From CAWKOH01 sp963851245 (GTDB lineage: Bacteria > Actinomycetota > Acidimicrobiia > Acidimicrobiales > Palsa-688), in the NCBI GenBank assembly GCA_963851245.1, contig CAWKOH010000010.1:62001-126000 (forward strand): a DNA stretch of 64,000 nucleotides, written 5' to 3'. Position 1 is the first letter of the stretch. Every line of letters starts with the position of its first letter. Under the pieces are notes generated by a model. The model saw only the letters and a program-made list of their open reading frames with translations. It did no database searches and was not told where the DNA came from. Shown here one piece after another: positions 27,813 to 37,405 of the stretch. The position numbers and the translations under genes were made by a program.

Positions 27813-27841
27813 AGGCGGCGTAAAGCCGCGGGGCAGGAGCG

Positions 27842-28795
27842 TTACGCCGAAGCCGAGGCGGAGGGCCGGATCCCGAGGATGACCCGCGCCTCGTCGGCGG
27901 TAGCGACGGCACGGCCCATGTCCCTCGCCATCCGGGCGAACTTCTCGACCATTTGCGCATTCGACAGCGGCTCACCTCCCCACGCGGGAAGGTCGCCGAG
28001 GCCGGTGCGGACATGGCCGCCCATGCCGATGGCCAGGAGATTGAGCAAGCGGTGAGTCTCTGGATGCTTGTCAGAGGCGTTGAAGTTGTTGATGAAGTTG
28101 TGAATGAACCACTGGAACGGGCGCTTCCCGTCGGGGACGGCGTCCAGAAAGGCCTGGATTCCTTTAACACCAGGAACGGGCCCGAATGGCGGCCCGTCCG
28201 AGAAGTTGAGGTGGACGACCACGGGATCGGGGACCAGACCCATGTCCTGGTAATGATAAATGTGACGGACATGTCCGGGCTCCCTGACCCCGAACTGGGC
28301 CCTGAACCCGGACTCCATGCACCACTCCAGGAAGGACACGGCCTCGCTGTGGAGCATGTAGTTGACCCGGTCCGTGGCGAACTGCTGGGCGTCATCGTTC
28401 CACCAGCCCATGTTGGCGGCACCGATGAAGAAGACAAAGGTCTCGAGGTCCACCTCAGGGTCCAGCTTGAGGGCGCGCACGTGGGGGAACAACTCGGCCA
28501 CCCCGCCGTGGCCGTCGTGGGTCTGGTAGGGGTAGGTCGGATAAGGAATGACGTCGCAACGCTCCCTCATGAGGAGCATCGTTTCCTTGTAAAAGGGCAC
28601 ATCGTCGAGCCGGCCGATGTCGAGCTTGTCCGGCGGACAATCCTCATCCCGCGGATGGAAGTGCACGATCGAAGCACCAGCTTCCGCACAGTCCGCCGCA
28701 TCACGCGCCAGTTCCTCCGGGGTCAACGGCACGTATGGATTCTCCAACCGGGTGACGGTCTCGTTAACCGCCACCTCGATGATCAGCTTGTCCAT
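27842..28795 (-). CDS. BKACE-family 3-keto acid cleavage protein
   Basis: A 317-aa TIM-barrel protein of the BKACE (DUF849) family. The N-terminus has IIEVAVNETVTR and AGASIVHFHPRDE, the zinc HxH being HFH near residues 46-48. GGHVRTGLGD near 260 is the second conserved block. BKACE enzymes cleave beta-keto acids with acetyl-CoA to give acetoacetate and a new acyl-CoA. ATG 28795 follows GGGAGGCACC. Its 3' end merges with the truncated LLM gene. Confidence 0.9.
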   Translation of the reverse strand: MDKLIIEVAVNETVTRLENPYVPLTPEELARDAADCAEAGASIVHFHPRDEDCPPDKLDIGRLDDVPFYKETMLLMRERCDVIPYPTYPYQTHDGHGGVAELFPHVRALKLDPEVDLETFVFFIGAANMGWWNDDAQQFATDRVNYMLHSEAVSFLEWCMESGFRAQFGVREPGHVRHIYHYQDMGLVPDPVVVHLNFSDGPPFGPVPGVKGIQAFLDAVPDGKRPFQWFIHNFINNFNASDKHPETHRLLNLLAIGMGGHVRTGLGDLPAWGGEPLSNAQMVEKFARMARDMGRAVATADEARVILGIRPSASASA

Positions 28796-28993
28796 GGTGC
28801 CTCCCCTCCCTCATCAGTCGTCCCGAGGCGGTCGGCGACCGTCAAGGCGGTGTCGGTGTCCCGGGTATCAAAATCCGGCAATGGCGGACCCCGACCTCGG
28901 CTCCTTGCCGGGACCGCCTGGTGCCTTCAACGTCACCACCGCCACCGATGGCCAAGTCAAGCATGCCGCCAATCCCCCTTTCGGAAGACCGAT

Positions 28994-30028
28994 TCAGACA
29001 TCGATAACCGTAACGCGGCCCGGGCGGATGGGTCCAGGTACCGCTGTGGGCATCACCAAGACGAGCTTTCCAATGGTCGCCCGCGCTTCGAGCATCCGGT
29101 GGGCCTCCACGACCTCGCCCATGGGAAGCTCCGTGATCTTCGGGCTTAGGCGTCCAGACGCCGCGGCCGAAAGGGCTTCCTGCTCGAAGTCCCGTACGCC
29201 ATTTGGTCGCCGCATGGCGATGCGGGGACCGAACGCACCGCAGATGGTAATCCCTCTCGAGAGGATGTCGTGAGCCGAAACAGAGGTCGGCTCGCCCGAC
29301 GCCCAGCCGTAAAGCACGACCAAACCCCCTTGCCCCACCGTTTCGAGGGCCTGGCGACCGATACTGCCGCCGACACTGTCGAGGGCGACGGTGACGTCGC
29401 GGTTCCCGATCAGGTCGCGGACGCGTTCGGACCAAGATGGATCGCCGTAGTCGACGGCTACGGCACCCTGGTCGCGGATCCAATCGAGCTTCGCCGGCCC
29501 CCGAGCCGCGCCAACGGCGAAAACGCCGCGGTGGCGCAGCTCCTGAAGTATGAGTCCACCCACGCCGCCAGCTGCCGCCGTTACGAGAACTACGTCCTGC
29601 GGCCCCACGTTCACGAAATCCAGGACCACCAACGCCGTCCGGCCCGTCGCGAGCATGGTGACCGCCGTGGCGGGATCGAGCCCGGGGGGCAGCCGGTGAG
29701 CTGAGCCAAGCGGCGCGACCGCCAGTTCGGCGTAGCCGGCGCGGGCCGACCCGAGATGGGCGACGACCGGGGCGCCCAACCAGTCGGAGTCGACGCCCGC
29801 CCCTACGGCGTCCACCGTGCCTGCTACCTCGAAGCCGAGGATCGTCGGTAGCTCGGGTAACGGGTAGAGATCGGGTATGGCCCCCGACCGGAGATGGGTA
29901 TCGAACATGTTGAGCCCCGCTATCTCCACGTCTATGCGGACTTCTCCGACACCGGTCTGCGGATCTTCGGCCTCCTCGATCCGGAGGTTGTCCGGCGACC
30001 CGAAGGATCGGAGTACCACCGCCTTCAT
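28994..30028 (-). CDS. Zinc-independent quinone oxidoreductase / MDR-family dehydrogenase
   Basis: A 344-aa medium-chain reductase. The GroES-like domain begins MKAVVLRSFGSPDNLRIEEA. The NADPH-binding turn is TAAAGGVGGLI near residues 150-160, and PTILGFEVAGTVDAVGAGVD lies near 63-82. The catalytic-zinc Cys/His set is absent, as in quinone oxidoreductase and enoyl reductases. It likely reduces quinones or enones. The 198 nt between its stop and the BKACE start hold nothing recognisable. Confidence 0.9.
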   Translation of the reverse strand: MKAVVLRSFGSPDNLRIEEAEDPQTGVGEVRIDVEIAGLNMFDTHLRSGAIPDLYPLPELPTILGFEVAGTVDAVGAGVDSDWLGAPVVAHLGSARAGYAELAVAPLGSAHRLPPGLDPATAVTMLATGRTALVVLDFVNVGPQDVVLVTAAAGGVGGLILQELRHRGVFAVGAARGPAKLDWIRDQGAVAVDYGDPSWSERVRDLIGNRDVTVALDSVGGSIGRQALETVGQGGLVVLYGWASGEPTSVSAHDILSRGITICGAFGPRIAMRRPNGVRDFEQEALSAAASGRLSPKITELPMGEVVEAHRMLEARATIGKLVLVMPTAVPGPIRPGRVTVIDV

Positions 30029-30100
30029 CGACGCCGCTCCAGTTGGTCACCCGTTGAGCTGAAGAGAAAACCTGGGCCGCCCCGGGCCCACATAGTGAAG

Positions 30101-30630
30101 TCACGACCGAACGGCACGGGAGACAACCTGAAAAGAAGGCGCGTACGTCTGGATGTAGATCGGGAAGTTGCCCGCGGGACCGCCGCACACAACCACGTGA
30201 ATGTCTTCAGGGCTACCGGCCACGGCCAGAATGCGATCGGTATCGCCCGGCACTACAGGGCCGCCCCGCTGGTAGCGACCGCCGATCTTCCACCCGTTCT
30301 CCTTCACCCAAGCTGTCGAACGGCGGGTTTGATCGTAGACGGCTTGGCTGATGTCCGCCTTTGTCCAGCCCGCCCCCACGAACATACCGGCCGGCTCTGG
30401 TGGCAACAGGAGGATTCCGAAGCCGCCCTCCGCCAGGCGTCCTGCGCCCACCAGGTAATGAGCCACCGAGGCGATCCATTCGTCAGGATTGGTCTCGGCA
30501 TGATTTGCCGCCGGGCGTTCAGCTTCTCGTTGCTGAACAGACCAAGCACCTTCCCCTGCAAGGTGTCCAGCCGGGAGGAAGGTGATTGGACGAGTCCCAG
30601 GGGCTCTTGAATGGGGTCAAGGACCAGCAT
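30101..30630 (-). pseudogene. Chimeric remnant: UGSC-like N-terminus joined to another gene's C-terminus
   Basis: From ATG 30630 the first frame reads MLVLDPIQEPLGLVQSP and LDTLQGKVLGLFSNEKLNA, the start of UGSC-family proteins. Near 30515 the frame shifts and a different sequence continues: NHAETNPDEWIASVAHYLVG, PPEPAGMFVGAGWTKADISQ, and EDIHVVVCGGPAGNFPIYIQ. This second part looks like the C-terminal half of an uncharacterised protein often found beside UGSC genes. The central UGSC motif is missing. The arrangement is best explained by a deletion spanning two adjacent genes. Family naming of the second half is tentative. Confidence 0.5.
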
Positions 30631-30643
30631 CTGATCAAACCTC

Positions 30644-31480
30644 CTACGGGCAGGTGACCCCGGAGTCCACCGGAAGCGTTACTCCGGTGACGGCTCTCGC
30701 TTCGTCGGACACCAGCCAGAGAATGGCCTCGCTGACGTCTCTCGGCTCGAGCAGGGTGATCGGCAGCAACCTGGGAGAGATTTCGAGCACATCAGCGTGG
30801 TCGGCGTGGTACTTCTGGAATTCTTCGTTAACCACCATCGGAGTAGCTACACCCATGGGATGGACCGAGTTGACCCGGATGTTGTGCTTGCCGAGGATCT
30901 TTGCGTACCCGCGCATGAGCCCCACGACGCCGTGCTTCGACGCGCAATAGGCGGCGATCCCCCCGCTTCCGTCGTGCATGCCGCTCAACCCAGCGGTCGA
31001 GCTCGTTATCACGATGACGCCGCCCCGCCCCTGGTCAATCATGGGCTGCTGGACCACTCGGATGGTGTTGTAGACACCGGTCAGCATCACGCCAACGGCG
31101 TCGGTCCATCGTGTTGCGGACTCTTCGAGAGATTCACCGCCCCCTGAGATGTGGAGAATACCGGCGTTGGCAATGACGATATCGACGTGACCGTATGCAG
31201 ACAAAGTTTGCTTCACAGCGGCATCCATGGCGAGGATGTCGCGAACGTCGGCGACTATCGGCAGGCACTCGCCACCCGCCTCTTTCACCAACCGAACCGT
31301 CTCGTCAAGATCCTCGAGCGTTCCCATCGGGTAAGGGACGGACTCAATCTGGCCGGCGATGTCTAGGGCTGCAATCAGCGCCCCCTCCCTCGCCAGGGTC
31401 ACCGCATGTGAACGGCCTTGACCTCGCGCCGCCCCTGTGATCAGCGCCACCTTGCCGCCCAGCCGTCCGACCTCTCCCAT
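30644..31480 (-). CDS. SDR-family oxidoreductase, mycofactocin-coupled type
   Basis: A 278-aa Rossmann dehydrogenase. The coenzyme turn is TGAARGQGRSHA (residues about 15-26), with NAG at about 105-107, catalytic Ser near 160 (VITSST), and YCASK near 179-183. The longer insert YPMGTLEDLDETVRLVKEAG after the second strand is typical of the mycofactocin-coupled SDR group, which keeps NAD tightly bound and passes electrons to mycofactocin. AAGGGCGG precedes the ATG. It is divergent from a TetR gene with 213 nt between, a likely regulator-target pair. Confidence 0.9.
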   Translation of the reverse strand: MGEVGRLGGKVALITGAARGQGRSHAVTLAREGALIAALDIAGQIESVPYPMGTLEDLDETVRLVKEAGGECLPIVADVRDILAMDAAVKQTLSAYGHVDIVIANAGILHISGGGESLEESATRWTDAVGVMLTGVYNTIRVVQQPMIDQGRGGVIVITSSTAGLSGMHDGSGGIAAYCASKHGVVGLMRGYAKILGKHNIRVNSVHPMGVATPMVVNEEFQKYHADHADVLEISPRLLPITLLEPRDVSEAILWLVSDEARAVTGVTLPVDSGVTCP

Positions 31481-31693
31481 AGGAACCGCCCTTTCAGAGA
31501 CTAGAGCATATCATTTCGATAAATCAGAGGGCCTCTGGCTCCGTACGCTTAGAGAACCGCTTTGCAAAGACAGATTAACTTACCCCCATTGACAGGTCCA
31601 CCTCGACCGAACACCGAAGTGGCCTCCACGAGTGACCATATAATCTCCGGCGCGACCCGCATCGTCGAACCGATCATCCTCAGGAGTGTCCGT

Positions 31694-32323
31694 GTGACCA
31701 AGTCGACCGTGTCAACATCGGTAGTCGGCCGGCCACGCCGCTTCGACGACGATACTGAGCGGCGCCTTCTCATAGATGCCGCCATCGAAGTCATGGCACG
31801 GAATGGTTACTCCGACATGTCGGTAAGTGACGTCCTGGCCGAGGCCGGACTGTCGACCAGGGCCTTCTACCGTCACTTCGAATCCAAAGAGGCGCTGCTA
31901 GAGACGTTCCTGCTTCGCGAAGGCGAGTCCGTAGGCCGGTCGCTGGCGCGGGTGGTGGCCGCGGCCCCGGGCCCGGCGGCGGCGGTCGAGGCCTGGCTGG
32001 ACCGATTCCTCGACGTTTTCTACGAGCCGCGACGGGCCAGGCGAACCACCCTGCTGACAGACGCAGCAGCCAAGGCGTCCGGACCCAGCTGGCAGATGAT
32101 GAACGAGCTACGCCAGATAGTGTGCCGCTCGCTTATAGCGGCTCTGCGAGAGGGACATGAGTCAGGCGTCCTGTTCTCCCCGCGACCGGAGGCCGACGCA
32201 TACAGCCTCCACTCCCTGGTGATGGCCAGTCAAGCGGCCGGGGACGGCCCCAGGCAGGACCGAGCCGCCACCAAGGCATACGTCCTACGCTTTCTTTGGC
32301 CGGCCTTGCATCTCACAGCCTGA
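31694..32323 (+). CDS. TetR-family transcriptional regulator
   Basis: About 209 aa. The helix-turn-helix lies at residues about 20-65 (LLIDAAIEVMARNGYSDMSV, then SDVLAEAGLSTRAFYRHFES). Start GTG 31694 has CAGGAG 7 nt upstream. A TATAAT hexamer at 31639-31644 is the likely -10 box. The open frame reaches back to 31562, but the extension lacks family similarity and overlaps the promoter. It probably controls the divergent SDR gene; it converges on the lipoprotein remnant. Confidence 0.9.
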   Translation: MTKSTVSTSVVGRPRRFDDDTERRLLIDAAIEVMARNGYSDMSVSDVLAEAGLSTRAFYRHFESKEALLETFLLREGESVGRSLARVVAAAPGPAAAVEAWLDRFLDVFYEPRRARRTTLLTDAAAKASGPSWQMMNELRQIVCRSLIAALREGHESGVLFSPRPEADAYSLHSLVMASQAAGDGPRQDRAATKAYVLRFLWPALHLTA

Positions 32324-32335
32324 GCGAGATTCGAG

Positions 32336-32840
32336 CTAAGAGCCGGATGACACCTTCTGACCCTGGAGGGTGGTTCCGCAGATAGGAGTCATTCCGCGCA
32401 CCAGATGGAAGGTCGTTCCCGAGTACTGGACGATCCAGGTGCAGTTATCAGCTCCGCCAACGTACCCGCGCCCCTGTAGGGCGAAGGCAATGGTGCGGCC
32501 GCCCCACAGACCGGCGCCGGCGTAGTTGGTAATGCCGAGCATGGTGTTGATGAACTCGGCCTGGGTCGGGTTCTTGGGTGCTGCCTTCAGACCCTGTACG
32601 AGGGCGTCGATGCTTAGGTAGCCGGCGTACTCGTTGAAGGTCGGATCACTGGTTACGCCGGGTCAGCAAGCACACCACGGTCACGGTATGGCCGCTGCTC
32701 GAACTGCCACTCGATGCATTGCCCGAACCGGTACTCGACGGACTGCTCGAAGTGCTTTTCGACGAGCTGGAGCATGCCGAAACCGCCATGAGCAGCGCCA
32801 CCACTACCGCGAAAAGAACTCCGCGAACAGACAAGCGCAC
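32336..32840 (-). pseudogene. Substrate-binding lipoprotein with large internal deletion
   Basis: The minus strand keeps the signal peptide and lipobox (VVVALLMAVSAC, then a Ser-rich linker) from ATG 32840 and the first words of the mature domain (HTVTV). Near 32660 this is joined, in another frame, to the C-terminal end: SDPTFNEYAGYLSIDALVQG, FINTMLGITNYAGAGLWGG and TPICGTTLQGQK. The tail is nearly the same as that of the intact protein at 60616-61875 (LAYLSIDGFVQGLKAGGPNP, FINTMLGISNYGAAGLWGG). About 280 residues of the ligand-binding core are absent. Confidence 0.85.
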
Positions 32841-32879
32841 CTGAATCCCCCCTGAACGTTAGGAAATACAGGTGGTCGA

Positions 32880-35313
32880 TCATAAGGCCAATGTGAGCCC
32901 CTTCGACCCGATCGTCTCGATGAGCTCCCGTATCCGGGCGGGCGGCAAGTGCTGTTCGTATATCCGTACTCCCAAGGGAGCCAGGGCATCCTCGATCGCG
33001 TTGCAGAGTGTGGCTGGCGTCACGATCATGCCGCCCTCCCCCACCCCCCTGAAGTTGACCGTGTCATCCAGCGGCACGGACTCCAGGTGGTAAATCTCGA
33101 TTGGCGGGACCTCCACGGCTGTGGGCAACAGATAGTCCATCAATGTGCCGGCCAGAAACTGACCGTTTTGGTCATAGGCGGAGCGCTCCAGCAGTACTGC
33201 ACCGATTCCCTGAGCCACGCCACCCCGGATCTGGCCGTCGACGATGGCAGGGTTGATCAATTCCCCGCAGTCCTCTGCCACCACGTAGCGCAGCACCGTG
33301 ACGGCGCCCGTGTCAGGGTCCACCTGTACCTCGGCACAGTGCGTGCCACCAGACCAGCCCGCTTCCCCGCCGTCATAGGTCACCGCCGCCTCGAGGCTGA
33401 TTTCCATCCCGGGTGGAAGGCGCCTATCGCCAACGGCTTCAGCGATAGCGGCCAGGCTCATCCCGCTGACGGGAACGCCTTTTACCGACACGGTTCCGTC
33501 GATCAGCTGCAGGTCCTCGACACTCGCCTCCAGCAGCTGTGACGCCAGGTCGAGCACCCGTCCGCGGAGCTGGCGAGCCGCGACCAGGGCGGCTCCCCCA
33601 GCCATAGTCGCGGCCCGGCTGCCGCCGGTGAAACCGCTGGGCACGATATCCGTATCGCCTACCTCGACGCGCACCTGCTCGAAAGGAACGCCGATCTGGT
33701 CGGCGACGACCTGGGCCAAGGTCGTTCGGTGGCTCTGCCCATGTGGCGTCTGACCTGTGAACAGGAGGACCGTTCCGTCCAGATCCAGCTGAGCTCGGGC
33801 TTGCTCGGCACCCACCGGACCACCCCGTCCTCTTGGCCCTGGAGCCGGCTCCAAAAAAGAGGCTACACCCATACCCAGCAGGCGACCCTCGCTTCGCGCC
33901 GCCTTCTGTCGGCGCCGGAACGCAGTGAAGCCGACGACCTCCCGGATGCGCTCGATGGTTTCGCGAGCCGTGACACCCGCCAGGCTGCGGCCGGTCACCA
34001 TCTCGAGTGGCGGCTCACCGCGACTGACCACGTTTCGAAAGCGGATCTCTAGGGGGTCGATTGCGAGTTCGCGCCGCGACCAGGTCCATCATCCGTTCCC
34101 GGACAAAGGTCTCCGCCGCCCAGGGACCTCGGTAAGCGATGTAAGGCGCCTTGTTGGTGATGGCAACGGTGCTCTGGAACGATAGGGCTTCGATCTTGTA
34201 AGGGCCCGGCATCACAGCCTGCATAGTCTGGTCGATGCGCCAGCCCATATCGGAATAGGCGCCGGAGTCGAGCAGCATCCGGACCTTGAGGCCGAGGACT
34301 TCGCCGTTCCCGCCTACAGCGGCTTCCACAGTGAAGCTTTCCTCTCGAGCTTGACCAGAAATGCAGAGGTTCTCGTTGCGGTCCTCGATCCATTTCACCG
34401 GCCGTGCTAACTGCTTGGATACGGCTGCGACCGCAACCTCCTCGCGACTGGTGCCCACCTTCAGTCCGAATGATCCCCCAATGTCACCTGCGATTACACG
34501 TACCTGCTCAGGAGCGAGGCCGAGCCTCGCCGCCAGTGTCGACCGCACCAGGTGGACGCCTTGCGTTGCCGAGTGCACGGTCAGGACGCCTTGTTCTGGA
34601 TCGAATGAGGAGACAATACACCTTCCCTCCATCGGAACGTTCTGATGACGATGCTGCGATAGGTGCGCACGGACAATCCGGTCGGCTCGCCTGAACGCTC
34701 GCTCCAGGTCGCCGTAGACGCGCGGCGGATTCTCGAGGAGCACATTTCCGCCGAGCTCATCGAATACGGGTGCGCTGTCAGGGTCGATCGCCACTTCTGC
34801 GTTTGGAACGGCGGGAAGGTCGTCGTACTCGACCTCGATCAGGTCACAACCGTCCTCGGCCAGGTAACGACTCTCGGCGACCACGATGGCGATGGGGTCC
34901 CCTACCACTCGAACCTTGTCGGTGCAGAGCAGAGTGAAAGGAGGCACGACCCCACCCAGCATTGCGGCCATGCCGATCGGACCGGGAACAATCAGCCGTT
35001 CCAATTCCTCGCCCGTGAAGACGGCTCTGACGCCAGCGGCCTGCCGGGCCGTCTCGACATCTATACACCGGATGCGCCCGTGAGCAAGAGGGCTACGAAC
35101 AAAGGCGGCGTGCAGCATCCCCGGTAGGACAATGTCGTCGACGTAGCGGCCGCGGCCGGTGAGGAGGGTAGCGTCCTCCACTCGCCGGACCGGAGTCCCG
35201 ACGAACCGCTGAGCGCCTAGCACGTGCCTCGGCGGATGGTAGCCCTCGCGCCAAGGCTTTGCAATGTCGTTCTCAAGGAGCCCTAGTATGTCCGTCGTCC
35301 CGACCGCTCGCAA
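32880..35313 (-). pseudogene. Molybdopterin-binding aldehyde/xanthine dehydrogenase large subunit (CoxL-like), one frameshift
   Basis: Two overlapping frames, 35313-34015 (432 aa) and 34031-32880 (383 aa), make one protein of about 790 aa. The first half has RFVGTPVRRVEDATLLTGRG, the MGD-binding GGSFGLKVG and AYRGPWAAETF, the position of the CoxL active-site loop; it is not the AYRCSFR of form I CO dehydrogenase. The second has GQSHRTTLAQVVADQIGVPF-like and GVGEGGMIVTPATLCNAIED, with Glu of the GEGG motif. Removing one G at 34074-34075 restores LVARELAIDPLEIRFRN. Small and medium subunits are not nearby. The true start may be GTG at the RHVLGAQRFVG segment. Confidence 0.85.
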
Positions 35314-35355
35314 TCACGGTGGCCGAACGTTCGACCGGTAAGGCAGGAACCATTC

Positions 35356-37020
35356 ATGATCGATCACGAAGCTGGGAGCGTCAGCGCACGCTCTCACCCT
35401 GCCGACCGTTGGGATGCCATCGTCGTCGGCGCCGGCTTTGCCGGGATGTACATGCTGTATCGGCTGAGAGAGCTGGGCTTTAGTGTCCGGGTCATCGAGA
35501 CTGGCGATGATGTCGGGGGCACCTGGTATTGGAACTGCTATCCGGGCGCTCGGGTGGACGTACCGAGCCTGAACTATTCCTACTCCTTCTCTCCCGAGCT
35601 GCAACGGGACTGGTCGTGGCCCGAGGTGTACTCGTCTCAACCGGACCTTCTCCGGTACGCCCAGCATGTGGCGGATACTTTCGATCTACGCCGAGACATT
35701 CAGTTCAACACCACGGTGACCAGTGCCAGTTTCGACGACGGTACCGACGAATGGCGCATCGGGACCAACACGGGTGAGGTGATTCGGGCTCAGTATCTGA
35801 TCACAGCCGTAGGATGCCTCTCGGCGGCGAACATTCCCGAATATCCGGGGCTCGACGGCTTCGAGGGAGCCTGGTACCACACCGGACGTTGGCCCAAGAC
35901 CGGAGCAAACTTATCGGGAAGACGGGTCGCGGTGATCGGGACGGGCTCGAGCGGAGTCCAGGCGATTCCCGTGATCGCCGAGCAAGCCGCCCAGGTCTTC
36001 GTGTTCCAACGTACTCCCAACTACTCGATCCCGACCTACAACGCCCCGCTGGATTCCGACGTGGAGCGCGACTGGAAGGCGCGCTACGAGGACCACCGCA
36101 CCCAGGACCGCAACTCGCCGGGGGGCATCTACTTTCCCAGGCCAGAACGCTCGGCGTTGGAGGCCACTCCAGACGAGCGTGAACGCGCCTTCGAGGCAGG
36201 CTGGCGCCGAGGGGCCTTCGGCCTGATGCAGACGTTTAACGACCTCCGCACCGATCTACGGGCAAACGAAACCATTGCCGAGTTCGTTCGCGAACAGATT
36301 CGAAGAATCGTCAAGGACCCACAAGTGGCGGACATTCTTTGCCCGAAGGACTACCCGCTTGGCACCAAACGACTGTGCATGGACTCGAACTATTTCGAAA
36401 CGTTCAATCGGGACAACGTCACCCTCGTCGATCTGCGATCGGACCCTATCGTGGAGATCACCCCGCTCGGGCTGCGGACCGAGAACGAATCCTACGAACT
36501 CGACGTGATTGTCTTCGCCACGGGATATGACGCGATGACAGGCCCGTTACTCAGGATGAACATCACTGGACGATCCGGTCTCAGCCTGAGCCGAAAATGG
36601 GAGAACGGACCCCGCAGCTATCTCGGGATCGGTACCGCCGGCTTCCCGAATCTACTCACGATCACAGGGCCTGGGAGTCCGTCCGTGCTCACCAACATGA
36701 TCGTTTCCATCGAACAGCACGTCGACTTCATCGCCGACATGCTCGACGCCATGCGGAAACAGGGGATCGTTCAGTTCGAACCGGACGTCGAGGCCGAGAA
36801 CGACTGGGTAGCCCACGTCGACGAGGTCGCCCAGCAGACCCTCTACAGGTATGCGGACTCCTGGTATAAGGGAGCCAATATAGACGGCAAGCCCCGGGTC
36901 TTCATGCCCTACGTGGGCGGGCTCAACAGATACACCGATCGCTGCAACCAGGTCGCCGCCGATGGATACGACGGATTTGTGCTCAGTCGATCTCCTCGAG
37001 CACCCGCTCCAACGCTCTGA
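35356..37020 (+). CDS. Baeyer-Villiger monooxygenase (flavin-containing)
   Basis: A 554-aa class B flavoprotein. The FAD Rossmann motif is VVGAGFAG (residues 23-30), the Baeyer-Villiger fingerprint FxGxxxHxxxWP is FEGAWYHTGRWP (169-180), the NADPH motif is GTGSSG (about 195-200), and VFATGYD lies near 390. GGTWYWNCYPGARVDVPS follows the first motif. These enzymes insert oxygen beside a ketone to make an ester or lactone, which would feed the lactonase-like and hydrolase genes here. AGGA precedes ATG 35356. The 3' end overlaps the convergent CMD gene by 38 nt. Confidence 0.93.
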   Translation: MIDHEAGSVSARSHPADRWDAIVVGAGFAGMYMLYRLRELGFSVRVIETGDDVGGTWYWNCYPGARVDVPSLNYSYSFSPELQRDWSWPEVYSSQPDLLRYAQHVADTFDLRRDIQFNTTVTSASFDDGTDEWRIGTNTGEVIRAQYLITAVGCLSAANIPEYPGLDGFEGAWYHTGRWPKTGANLSGRRVAVIGTGSSGVQAIPVIAEQAAQVFVFQRTPNYSIPTYNAPLDSDVERDWKARYEDHRTQDRNSPGGIYFPRPERSALEATPDERERAFEAGWRRGAFGLMQTFNDLRTDLRANETIAEFVREQIRRIVKDPQVADILCPKDYPLGTKRLCMDSNYFETFNRDNVTLVDLRSDPIVEITPLGLRTENESYELDVIVFATGYDAMTGPLLRMNITGRSGLSLSRKWENGPRSYLGIGTAGFPNLLTITGPGSPSVLTNMIVSIEQHVDFIADMLDAMRKQGIVQFEPDVEAENDWVAHVDEVAQQTLYRYADSWYKGANIDGKPRVFMPYVGGLNRYTDRCNQVAADGYDGFVLSRSPRAPAPTL

Positions 37021-37405
37021 CACCTTCGAGCGCGACAGGTACTCCGCCGTACACAGCCATCTGCAGGATGACCTCCCGCACGTGTTCCGGTGAATTCGAC
37101 CGGAGCGCTATCTTGATATGGGCATCGCGTTCTTCTTCTCGAGCGAGAACCGTCAGAGCCGCCACGGCGCATAATTCGCGAACCGGGGTGGGAAGCACGC
37201 CCCGGGAGTACATACCGTTTATCACGAAGTCGGTAAACAACCGAGCCCAATTCTCGTCGACTCTGGTTACCCAGCGGCGGCCGTTCTCCTCGAGCCGTTC
37301 CCGGCCATCCGGGCCCAACAGCTCATCGGCGGTGGCCGAGCCGGCGTCGGTAAGGAATGGCCGACCGACGACCTCCGAAACTCGATCAGGCTGGTTGTCG
37401 CTCAT
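36983..37405 (-). CDS. Carboxymuconolactone decarboxylase family protein
   Basis: A 140-aa helical AhpD-like protein. The family core is LPTPVRELCAVAALTVLARE (about residues 77-96) and HIKIALRSNSPEHVREVILQ, with MAVYGGVPVALEG after it. A Cys lies in the helix (RELCAVA) but no CxxC pair, so this is not a peroxidase of the AhpD kind. It starts at ATG 37405, overlapping the amidohydrolase remnant's stop by 4 nt, and so was probably translated with that gene. Confidence 0.88.
   Translation of the reverse strand: MSDNQPDRVSEVVGRPFLTDAGSATADELLGPDGRERLEENGRRWVTRVDENWARLFTDFVINGMYSRGVLPTPVRELCAVAALTVLAREEERDAHIKIALRSNSPEHVREVILQMAVYGGVPVALEGVRALERVLEEID

Noticed and set aside
28842..30188. Open frame of 448 codons on the minus strand
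   Set aside because: Same strand but another frame of the quinone oxidoreductase gene, Arg-rich, no domain.
34015..35313. Treating the two CoxL-like halves as separate subunit genes
   Set aside because: Removing one base restores continuous family sequence across the junction; medium and small subunits have different folds.
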